From the NCBI GenBank assembly GCA_900549705.1, contig URPI01000032.1, positions 1 through 16,054 of the forward strand: a stretch of DNA of 16,054 nucleotides, in the 5' to 3' direction. This DNA is from an uncultured Eubacteriales bacterium (GTDB lineage: Bacteria > Bacillota > Clostridia > Oscillospirales > Oscillospiraceae). Under the pieces are notes generated by a model, which was not told where the DNA came from, searched no databases, and saw only the letters and a list, made by a program, of their open reading frames with translations. The position numbers and the translations under genes were made by a program. Shown here in pieces: positions 7,014-12,856 of this stretch. Position 1 is the stretch's first letter; each line of letters begins with the position of its first letter.

Positions 7014-7092
7014 ATTGAATCCTCCTTATGTCCAATGGCGGTCGGTTTCGTAAAAAACCGGTCTCTCACGACACAATAATCAATTTACACCC

Positions 7093-7121
7093 ATTATAAT
7101 CCATAGATGCAGGTTTTGCAA
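7093..7121 (-). promoter_or_regulatory. Strong sigma-A-type promoter for the lipoprotein gene
   Basis: TTGCAA (7121-7116) and a perfect TATAAT (7098-7093) are separated by 17 bases on the minus strand. The leader of about 73 bases includes a short hairpin (CGGTTT with AAACCG near 7043-7060) before the AGGAGG site. Confidence 0.8.
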
Positions 7122-7201
7122 CTTAAAAAACTCTTAATTTTATGTGACGGAAAGACGCGGGGAACGCTGTGCCGACACGCCGGTTACCGGACGGGTGGGG
7201 T

Positions 7202-7225
7202 AAAAAACCCGCCCCCATTAGCGGG
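7202..7225 (-). terminator. Intrinsic terminator downstream of the recombinase remnant
   Basis: CCCGC (7208-7212) pairs with GCGGG (7221-7225) around an eight-base loop. On the minus strand the stem is followed by six T (7207-7202). A second short dyad, GAAAACC (7257-7263) with GGTTTTC (7267-7273), lies just before it and also leads into a T-rich stretch on the minus strand. Together they close the minus-strand unit that contains the recombinase remnant. Confidence 0.6.
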
Positions 7226-7278
7226 GTGTTCGTAAGACAGTTAAATTCAAAAATCTGAAAACCGTTGGTTTTCGAGGG

Positions 7279-7302
7279 ACGGCGTGGCTTCGGTCACGCC
7301 GT
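7279..7302. repeat. UUCG-capped hairpin at the end of the recombinase remnant
   Basis: ACGGCGTGGC pairs with GTCACGCCGT (one G-T wobble) around a TTCG tetraloop, overlapping the remnant's stop codon. On the plus strand it is followed by TTCTTCTTTC, so it could act as a weak terminator there. It could also be part of the element end used in recombination. Confidence 0.5.
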
Positions 7303-7507
7303 TTCTTCTTTCAGAAGTTCGTCCAGAGGGATGAATCCAATACCGTCATACTGGATGTGGATGTGCTGGGTGCGCTTGCCGTTGACTTTCACCGGAGCAT
7401 CCACATAGATTGCCTTCACCAGTTCTCTCAGGGCATAGGGGTCAAGCTCCTCAATGCCCACATAGGGAATATTGGTGGTCAGCGGAACACCCCGTTTGCC
7501 CTTCGCT
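7294..7507 (-). pseudogene. C-terminal remnant of a serine recombinase (DUF4368-like tail)
   Basis: On the minus strand an open frame ending at the TGA 7296-7294 reads KAKGKRGVPLTTNIPYVGI, then EELDPYALRELVKAIYVDAP, then VKVNGKRTQHIHIQYDGIGF and IPLDELLKEETA. The pattern (acidic-LxPxxLxxLVxxIxVxAP, GKRxQxxxIxYxGIG) resembles the C-terminal domain of large serine recombinases carried by Clostridial integrative elements. There is no N-terminal resolvase domain, no catalytic serine region and no plausible start: the frame is closed by a stop near 7596, and the stretch upstream is packed with inverted repeats unlike protein coding sequence. The 5' limit given is where resemblance fades. This is most likely the scar of an integrated element that was lost. 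The family assignment is from pattern recognition only. Confidence 0.55.
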
Positions 7508-7513
7508 TTGTTG

Positions 7514-7543
7514 ACAGCCCGGATATTCCGGTGTCCGGGCTGT
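7514..7543. repeat. Perfect 10-base inverted repeat in the element scar
   Basis: ACAGCCCGGA (7514-7523) and TCCGGGCTGT (7534-7543) flank a 10-base spacer. It is the first of three dyads within 100 bases, with 7563-7581 and 7591-7608. Such clusters occur at ends of mobile elements, in group II intron or ncRNA fragments, and in regulatory regions; none can be chosen from sequence alone. Confidence 0.65.
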
Positions 7544-7562
7544 TCGGTCTCGCAGAGCGCAC

Positions 7563-7608
7563 ATACGGGGAATACCCGTATAGAAGTGCGCCCTTAGTAT
7601 CCTAAGGG
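7563..7608. repeat. Two further perfect 7-base inverted repeats in the element scar
   Basis: ATACGGG (7563-7569) with CCCGTAT (7575-7581), five-base spacer; and CCCTTAG (7591-7597) with CTAAGGG (7602-7608), four-base spacer. The second dyad contains the stop codon of the small ORF at 7602-7718. The minus-strand RNA from here would be highly structured. Confidence 0.6.
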
Positions 7609-7718
7609 ACTTCAGGTGTCCCGTTCCTCTTGACTGCCGATCTTCTGTGGTGAAGCATGCTTGAAGAACCTGCGCTTCGGTGGTAAAATACGCTCACAAA
7701 ATTTTTTTCAAATCCCAT
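7602..7718 (-). CDS. Possible 38-residue small protein beside the element scar
   Basis: On the minus strand a GGAGGAAG site lies about seven bases upstream of an ATG (7718-7716) that opens a 38-codon frame, MGFEKNFVSVFYHRSAGSSS then MLHHRRSAVKRNGTPEVP, ending at TAG 7604-7602. It is basic (many Arg, Lys and His), without a signal peptide or obvious membrane helix. It points away from the sigma-factor gene and towards the recombinase remnant, so it shares the transcription direction of the lost element. The good ribosome binding site is the main support. It may be a leader peptide, a small element-encoded protein, or chance. I do not recognise a function. Confidence 0.35.
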   Translation of the reverse strand: MGFEKNFVSVFYHRSAGSSSMLHHRRSAVKRNGTPEVP

Positions 7719-7769
7719 GCAATATCTTCCTCCCTTTTTACGCCTATATAAGTGAAACGAAAAAACACT

Positions 7770-7784
7770 GGAGGTGATTCCTTG
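7770..7784 (+). promoter_or_regulatory. Near-perfect Shine-Dalgarno site selecting a TTG start
   Basis: GGAGGTGAT (7770-7778) matches the anti-Shine-Dalgarno end of 16S rRNA over nine bases and is followed, three bases later, by TTG (7782-7784). A GTG at 7752 in the same frame has no such site. A TATATA at 7745-7750 could be the -10 of a weak promoter, but no -35 was recognised. Confidence 0.7.
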
Positions 7785-8336
7785 GAGGATCAGGGTATCA
7801 TTGCCTTGTTCTTCGAGCGGTCTGAACAGGCCATTGAAGAAACAGACAAAAAGTACGGCGGGTACTGCTACAGTATCGCCTACAACATTCTCTCCAACCG
7901 GGAGGATTCTGAAGAAAGCGTCAGCGATACATATCTGGCGGCGTGGAATACGATTCCGCCCCGGCGTCCCAACTTTCTGAACGCTTTTCTTGCCAAAATG
8001 ACCCGGCACATTTCCATTGACCGCTGGCGCAAGCTCAGCGCAAAAAAGCGGGGCGGCGGGGAGATCGTTCTCGCACTGGATGAATTGGAAGAATGCGTGG
8101 ACACCCACAATGTGGAAACCGAACTGGTGAAAAAGGAATTGACACGGGTTCTGAATGCGTTCCTGTCTTCCCTGCCGGAGACAGAACGGAATGTGTTTCT
8201 GTGCCGGTACTGGTATCTGGATTCCATTCAGACCATTTCTGAGGTTTCCGGTTTCAGTCAGAGCAAGGTGACATCCATGCTCCATCGGCTGCGTGGGAAA
8301 CTGCGGAAGAAGCTCAGCGAGGAGGGATATGTATGA
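7782..8336 (+). CDS. ECF-type RNA polymerase sigma factor
   Basis: A two-domain extracytoplasmic-function sigma factor of 184 residues that would redirect RNA polymerase to a small set of promoters, probably including its own. Sigma region 2 spans about residues 17-85 (KKYGGYCYSIAYNILSNRED, then SEESVSDTYLAAWNTIPP and ARHISIDRWRK-like helices, actual MTRHISIDRWRK). Region 4 spans about 118-178 (LPETERNVFLCRYWYLDSIQ and the helix-turn-helix TISEVSGFSQSKVTSMLHRL). No region 3 is present, as expected. The start is taken as TTG 7782 (see the site at 7770). The stop overlaps the next ATG as ATGA, so the downstream membrane protein is translationally coupled, the usual layout of sigma and anti-sigma pairs. 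It faces away from the recombinase remnant. The signal it answers cannot be read from the sequence. Confidence 0.9.
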   Translation: MEDQGIIALFFERSEQAIEETDKKYGGYCYSIAYNILSNREDSEESVSDTYLAAWNTIPPRRPNFLNAFLAKMTRHISIDRWRKLSAKKRGGGEIVLALDELEECVDTHNVETELVKKELTRVLNAFLSSLPETERNVFLCRYWYLDSIQTISEVSGFSQSKVTSMLHRLRGKLRKKLSEEGYV

Positions 8337-10330
8337 AAGCAATGGATTTGCTGGTTGGCTTTGGAAGCGTAAAGGATTCCTATGTGATCAGTGCGGAGGA
8401 ATTCCGTCAGGGTAAGCAGAAAGCGCAGATCAAGCGTCTATCCACACGGAAGATATGGTTGATTGCCGCTGTGATTGCGCTGACGCTACTTTTGGTGGGC
8501 TGTGCTGTCGTTTACGTGTTGAGCTTGCATGATATGAAGATCGGTGAGTACTCTGTAACAAAGCCAGAACACTATGGTCCCAACTGGGAAGTTATTGGGG
8601 CAAAAGAGAAAACTTTTGAAGTTCTATCTGTACAAGGTTATTCCGACAGTCCAAATCAACAAGCGGTGAAGGAATTCAGGGACTATATCGACTCCACGGG
8701 TGGAGATAATATAACCAATACAGAAAAAATGCAGGAGATTGCACAAAAATACGGCTTGAAAATACTAAGCGATGGTATTGATGTAAGCTATAATCAAGGA
8801 TATGTTCTGCTGGAATCCTTGCATCTTCCCGGTGTTTGTAAGTCCAAACCTTATGCTGAAATAAAGTATCAAGGTGGTATTTTCCACCCGGAGGGAACCT
8901 TTGATATCATCGTAGATATTGAACCAGACAACGAACTGTTGAAGTGGCCTTACACCATCCACGCTGACTTCCAGTATTACCAAAAAGGATATTTCAAATA
9001 TTATTATATTTGCGTTGAAAATCTAGATAGCTTCCAAGAGTGGATATATACAATGCCCGATGGAGAAACCGCACTTTTGGCGTTGGGTGAAGATGATGCA
9101 TTGATCATAGCAGAGCGCAAAAACGGCACATTCTGCGTACATTTTGACCCCCATGTGGGTATCTTTACTATGACAAAAGAAACCATGGAAATGGTTGCAG
9201 ACCTATTTGATTTCTCCATTGTTCCTCATACACTTTCGCCAGACGAGTGGCAATCTGCGAAAAATGAAATTCAGAGATTAGATGCGTTAGAACATCAGGA
9301 ATGGCTCAAAATGGAAGCCCAGTGGAAAGATTCCTTGAAGAAAGGAGATTTCTCTGCATGGGTTCGGCAAGCCCTCGAAGGTAGAACCTACGAAGAAGTA
9401 AATGATTTAGGGTTTGCTTTTTATGACATTGATGGAAATGGTGTGGACGATCTGCTGATTGGTCGTGATGGCTACTGCTTAGCAATTTACTGGGAAGTAG
9501 ATGGAGAAACAGAGCAGTTTGCCGATGCGGCTGCGATTCTATTCCCTTGCGAGAATCAGACAGTCGGTTATGTTCTGGTACCCTGGGGCACCAATTATTT
9601 CTTTACCCATGCCGATAACGGGACTACGAATGGTGTTGCAAACTTGAAATATGTTCCCGGTCATCCAGAGGGAGAATACCAAAAGGGTGATATGGAGTCT
9701 TGGAACAAGTACGAGGTTATCACGAAGGAAGAATTTGAAAGCATTATGAACTCCTTCGTACGAGTACCGATCACCTTCCTGCCTCTGACAGAATATCCCC
9801 TGAATGAGAAAGTACAGTTCTCTGAAGAAAATGGAAACTATGTTGAGGAATTCAACAATTACGAAGAGAAAATCCTATTGCGCTTAACTTCTCCAGAAGA
9901 ACAGTGGCCCCGTTGGAAATATAATATTCAGGATCTGAATGATGATGGCATAGATGAACTGATTTGGAGCGAAGACGGACGCGTTACAATCTATACCATG
10001 GTTGATGGTGGGGTTCGTCCTTACAGAATGGTGAGTGATGGCAGTATCGCCCCGTGCCAGAATGGTATTATTGAAGCAGTCCAGCACTATGGTCCGGTTA
10101 ATAAAACATATCGCTATTATCAGTTGAAAGGCGATCAGGCTGAGTTAATCGAGTATTTGCGCTACGATGTGGATAAAAGTCCTGATAATCCGTGGTTTCG
10201 CAGCCCGGATTTGACTGGACAGGATATTACATTGGAGCCTATCTCAGAAAAAGAAGCAATATCCATTATCGCTTCCTATGAACACCTTGAGATCACCATG
10301 AAGCCTGTATCAGAATACCCTTTTGAGTAA
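8333..10330 (+). CDS. Single-pass membrane protein with two Ca-loop-like repeats; probable sigma-coupled sensor/anti-sigma
   Basis: 665 residues. A 40-residue N-terminal cytoplasmic segment with a basic patch (QKAQIKRLSTRK) is followed by one hydrophobic segment (41-65, IWLIAAVIALTLLLVGC onward) and a large outer part. Within the segment, LVGC (54-57) also fits a lipobox. The outer part has a beta-rich region (about 66-300), then two related units: DIDGNGVDDLLIG (from 365) leading to LTEYPL (486-490), and DLNDDGIDELIWS (from 534) leading to VSEYPFE at the C-terminus. The D-x-D/N-x-D/N-G-x-D-D/E loops resemble EF-hand or FG-GAP-type calcium sites. The ATG overlaps the sigma stop and has GGAGG upstream, so an anti-sigma or signal-sensing role is inferred from position and topology; no known anti-sigma domain was recognised. 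Base composition is visibly richer in A+T than the flanking housekeeping genes, suggesting transfer. Confidence 0.85.
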   Translation: MKAMDLLVGFGSVKDSYVISAEEFRQGKQKAQIKRLSTRKIWLIAAVIALTLLLVGCAVVYVLSLHDMKIGEYSVTKPEHYGPNWEVIGAKEKTFEVLSVQGYSDSPNQQAVKEFRDYIDSTGGDNITNTEKMQEIAQKYGLKILSDGIDVSYNQGYVLLESLHLPGVCKSKPYAEIKYQGGIFHPEGTFDIIVDIEPDNELLKWPYTIHADFQYYQKGYFKYYYICVENLDSFQEWIYTMPDGETALLALGEDDALIIAERKNGTFCVHFDPHVGIFTMTKETMEMVADLFDFSIVPHTLSPDEWQSAKNEIQRLDALEHQEWLKMEAQWKDSLKKGDFSAWVRQALEGRTYEEVNDLGFAFYDIDGNGVDDLLIGRDGYCLAIYWEVDGETEQFADAAAILFPCENQTVGYVLVPWGTNYFFTHADNGTTNGVANLKYVPGHPEGEYQKGDMESWNKYEVITKEEFESIMNSFVRVPITFLPLTEYPLNEKVQFSEENGNYVEEFNNYEEKILLRLTSPEEQWPRWKYNIQDLNDDGIDELIWSEDGRVTIYTMVDGGVRPYRMVSDGSIAPCQNGIIEAVQHYGPVNKTYRYYQLKGDQAELIEYLRYDVDKSPDNPWFRSPDLTGQDITLEPISEKEAISIIASYEHLEITMKPVSEYPFE

Positions 10331-10421
10331 TCTCTATCAAAAACTCAGTGGCATTTCAAACAACGATGTGAAATCTAAAATATACGCATCGAGATACACA
10401 TTTCATTTCATAAAAAAATAA

Positions 10422-10460
10422 GCGATACCCAGTCGAAAAGACTAGGTATCGCCTATTTTC
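10422..10460. terminator. Bidirectional intrinsic terminator after the membrane-protein gene
   Basis: A 13-base stem (10422-10434 with 10440-10452, one mismatch) with loop GAAAA. On the plus strand it is followed by CTATTTTC. On the minus strand it is followed by TTATTTTTTTA (10421-10411), which is stronger. It can end both the plus-strand sigma module and minus-strand transcription from the EF-G-like gene. Confidence 0.8.
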
Positions 10461-10486
10461 GTGTTACCAACCCTGCAAGACAGATA

Positions 10487-10522
10487 CCGTAACAGATAAT
10501 TCATAGAATTACTGTGTTACGG
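10487..10522. repeat. 8-base inverted repeat between two terminators
   Basis: CCGTAACA (10487-10494) and TGTTACGG (10515-10522) are exact complements 20 bases apart; a further GTGTTACC lies at about 10461-10468. The stretch 10331-10564 holds no gene: only the two terminators and this dyad were seen. Confidence 0.5.
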
Positions 10523-10524
10523 AC

Positions 10525-10550
10525 ACCCGCCTTTTCTGGGAGCGGGTTTT
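10525..10550 (+). terminator. Second intrinsic terminator, plus-strand orientation
   Basis: ACCCGC (10525-10530) pairs with GCGGGT (10542-10547) around an 11-base loop and is followed by a T-run (10547-10550) on the plus strand only. It lies just before the convergent EF-G-like gene end and would protect that gene from antisense read-through. Confidence 0.6.
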
Positions 10551-10564
10551 ATCAGATGTTTTGC

Positions 10565-12631
10565 TTAACCATCAGCGGCCCTGGCATCGGCAATGATCTT
10601 TGCCTGGTTGGCCTTGGGCACTTCCTCGTAGCGGTCGAACTTCAGGGTGAAGGAGCCACGAGCCTGGGTCATGGCGCGCAGGTCGATGGCATAGCTGCCC
10701 ATCTCGGCCATGGGAACCTCAGCTTCCACCACAGTGTTGCCATCACCGGTGGGATTCATACCCATCACGCGGCCACGGCGCTTATTCAGGTCGCCAATCA
10801 CATCGCCCATGTAGCTGTCGGGGATGGTGACTGCCAGTGCGCCAATCGGCTCCAGCAATGTGGGCATGGCGTTGGGCATGGCCTCCTTGAAGGCCAGAAT
10901 GGCGGCCATCTTGAATGCCATTTCGTTGGAGTCAACGGGATGGTAGGAGCCATCGTACAGCACAGCCTTCAAGCCCACCATGGGATAACCAGCCAGGGGA
11001 CCCTTCTGAACGGCTTCCTGGATGCCCTTTTCAACGGCGGGATAGAAATTCTTGGGCACGGAGCCGCCAAAGACTTCCTCTGCGAAAATCATATCGTCCT
11101 GCTCGTCCTGGGGCTCAAAGCGAATCCACACGTCACCGAACTGACCGCTGCCGCCGGTTTGCTTCTTGTGGCGGCCATGAGCCTCCACCGTTTTCTTGAT
11201 GCGCTCCCGGTAGGCAACCTTGGCGGGGCTGAGAACAGCATCCACGCCAAAGCGGGATTTCAGCTTGGAAACCAGCACATCCAACTGCTGGTCGCCGGTG
11301 CCGGAGAGAATCAGCTGCTTGGTTTCGGGGTTCATGTAGGTGGAGAAGGAAGGATCTTCCTCGTTCAGCCGGTTCAGGCCGGTGCCCACTTTCTCTTCCT
11401 GACCACGCACCTTGGGGGCAATGGCCATGGAGTAGCAGGGAGCGGGATAGGGAATCTGCTTCAGGCTGACCACCTTTCTGGGGTCGCACAGGGTATCGCC
11501 GGTTTTCACCTTGTCCATCTTGCCGATGGCACCGATGTCGCCGCAGGTCAGAGCCTTGACCTCGGTGTTCTTCTTGCCGCACATGGTATACAGGCGACCC
11601 AGTTTCTCGGTTTCGCCGGTGCGGGAGTTTACAAGGGTGGTGTCGGCATTGATTTCACCGGAGAGCACCTTCACAAAGGAGAACTTACCGAACTGGTCGG
11701 AAACGGTTTTCCACACGAAGGCAGAGGGAACACCGCCGGGGGAGACCACAAACTCCTCCACCTTGCCGTCAGCGGTGGTGGCCTTGTGATAGTTGCCTTC
11801 CACGGGGTTGGGCAGCAGCTCAATGATGTGATCCATCAGCATCAGGCTGCCCAGGCAGGTAACGCCGGAGCCGCACAGCACGGGGAACAGACTCAGGTCG
11901 GACACGCCGCGGTGCAGGCCGGTCATCATTTCGCGGTAGGTAAAGTCGTCGCCTTCAAAGAAGCGATCCATCAGAGCCTCATCGGTTTCGGCAACGGCTT
12001 CCTTCAGGGCATCGTTGAATTCCTCAATAACGGAAACCTTGTCCTCAGGAACCTCAATTTCCACCCGCTTCAGGTTCTGCATCTCATAGGCGCGCTTATT
12101 GAGCACGTCGATGATGCCGGTAACCTTCTTGGCGGCGTTCCAGATGGGGACGATGACAGGGGCAATCTTATTGCCGTAGCGCTCCCGCAGAGCGTTGAAG
12201 GTGGCGTTGTAATCGGAATTATCCTCGTCTACCTTGGAGATGTAGACAAAGCGGGGCATATTGCGCTCCTCGCAGTATTTCCATGCCTTTTCAAAGCCAA
12301 CGGTGATGCCGTCTTTGGCGGACAGAACCAGAATGGCTGCATCGGCAGCGCGGAGGGCTTCCATAACGGCACCGGAGAAGTCGAAACCACCGGGGGTATC
12401 CAGCAGGTTAATCTTGGTGTTGTGATATTCCAGAGGAATCACAGAGGTGGAAATGGAAATATGACGGCGAATTTCTTCGGGGTCGTAATCGCTAACGGTG
12501 TTGCCGTCGGCATTCTTGCCGATCCGGTCAATGGCACCGGTCATGTAAAGTAAGCTCTCTGCCAGAGCGGACTTGCCGCTTCCGCTGTGACCCAGCAGGC
12601 AGACATTGCGAATGGCGTTGACAGTGTACAT
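10565..12631 (-). CDS. Elongation factor G-like translational GTPase (EF-G paralogue)
   Basis: 688 residues with the five-domain EF-G layout: G domain (1 to about 285), domain II (about 300-385), III (about 395-470), IV (about 472-595) and V (about 596-680). G1 is GHSGSGKS (14-21) and G3 is DTPG (78-81), both intact. The G4 position reads SKVD (132-135) instead of NKxD. Domain IV carries HGRHKKQTGGSGQFGD (485-500), the signature of the EF-G-like/TetM-like group, and domain V ends in TLKFDRYEEVP. It is likely a paralogue, not the housekeeping fusA, which normally sits with rpsL/rpsG and tuf. Its role (alternative translocation, ribosome rescue or recycling) is not established. ATG 12631 is chosen because the GTPase fold begins immediately; AGGAG lies ten bases upstream. 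It has its own promoter at 12684-12712. Confidence 0.92.
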   Translation of the reverse strand: MYTVNAIRNVCLLGHSGSGKSALAESLLYMTGAIDRIGKNADGNTVSDYDPEEIRRHISISTSVIPLEYHNTKINLLDTPGGFDFSGAVMEALRAADAAILVLSAKDGITVGFEKAWKYCEERNMPRFVYISKVDEDNSDYNATFNALRERYGNKIAPVIVPIWNAAKKVTGIIDVLNKRAYEMQNLKRVEIEVPEDKVSVIEEFNDALKEAVAETDEALMDRFFEGDDFTYREMMTGLHRGVSDLSLFPVLCGSGVTCLGSLMLMDHIIELLPNPVEGNYHKATTADGKVEEFVVSPGGVPSAFVWKTVSDQFGKFSFVKVLSGEINADTTLVNSRTGETEKLGRLYTMCGKKNTEVKALTCGDIGAIGKMDKVKTGDTLCDPRKVVSLKQIPYPAPCYSMAIAPKVRGQEEKVGTGLNRLNEEDPSFSTYMNPETKQLILSGTGDQQLDVLVSKLKSRFGVDAVLSPAKVAYRERIKKTVEAHGRHKKQTGGSGQFGDVWIRFEPQDEQDDMIFAEEVFGGSVPKNFYPAVEKGIQEAVQKGPLAGYPMVGLKAVLYDGSYHPVDSNEMAFKMAAILAFKEAMPNAMPTLLEPIGALAVTIPDSYMGDVIGDLNKRRGRVMGMNPTGDGNTVVEAEVPMAEMGSYAIDLRAMTQARGSFTLKFDRYEEVPKANQAKIIADARAADG

Positions 12632-12683
12632 GATTGCATAACTCCTTTCGGGACGGTGTGCCTTGAGACACCCGAATAGTGAC

Positions 12684-12712
12684 ATTATACACGAACGGAA
12701 GCTGAATTTCAA
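12684..12712 (-). promoter_or_regulatory. Sigma-A-type promoter for the EF-G-like gene
   Basis: TTGAAA (12712-12707) and a perfect TATAAT (12689-12684) separated by 17 bases on the minus strand, about 50 bases upstream of the start codon. Confidence 0.8.
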
Positions 12713-12808
12713 TGGTTATTTTCGTCAAGTTGCGAAATTGTGTATAATAGACTACGGACATTTGTGTTTCTGTGCAATTCGTACAAAAATCCAGCCCGGG
12801 TTTTGGTG

Positions 12809-12847
12809 AAAAAACGCCCCCACTGCGTTGAAAAGACGCAGTGGGGG
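12809..12847 (-). terminator. Intrinsic terminator of the rlmB operon
   Basis: A perfect 12-base stem, 12817-12828 with 12836-12847, and a seven-base loop. On the minus strand it is followed by CG and six T (12814-12809). It begins nine bases after the stop of the pseudo-ATPase gene. Confidence 0.92.
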
Positions 12848-12856
12848 AAAAGAATC

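Noticed and set aside
5967..7079. Long plus-strand frame with AAGGAGG and a GTG near 6006, opposite the lipoprotein gene
   Set aside because: The ribosome-binding-like site is real in sequence, but the frame runs through the terminator and the whole antisense strand of a well-supported lipoprotein gene, with glycine/histidine-rich composition typical of antisense GC-rich DNA and no recognisable domain.
7605..8342. Long minus-strand frame opposite the sigma factor
   Set aside because: Only its last 38 codons have a ribosome binding site and do not overlap the sigma gene; the upstream part is the antisense of the sigma factor.
10514..12553. 679-residue plus-strand frame opposite the EF-G-like gene
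   Set aside because: Gly/His/Gln-rich antisense translation of a clearly assigned GTPase gene; it starts inside a terminator and has no ribosome binding site.
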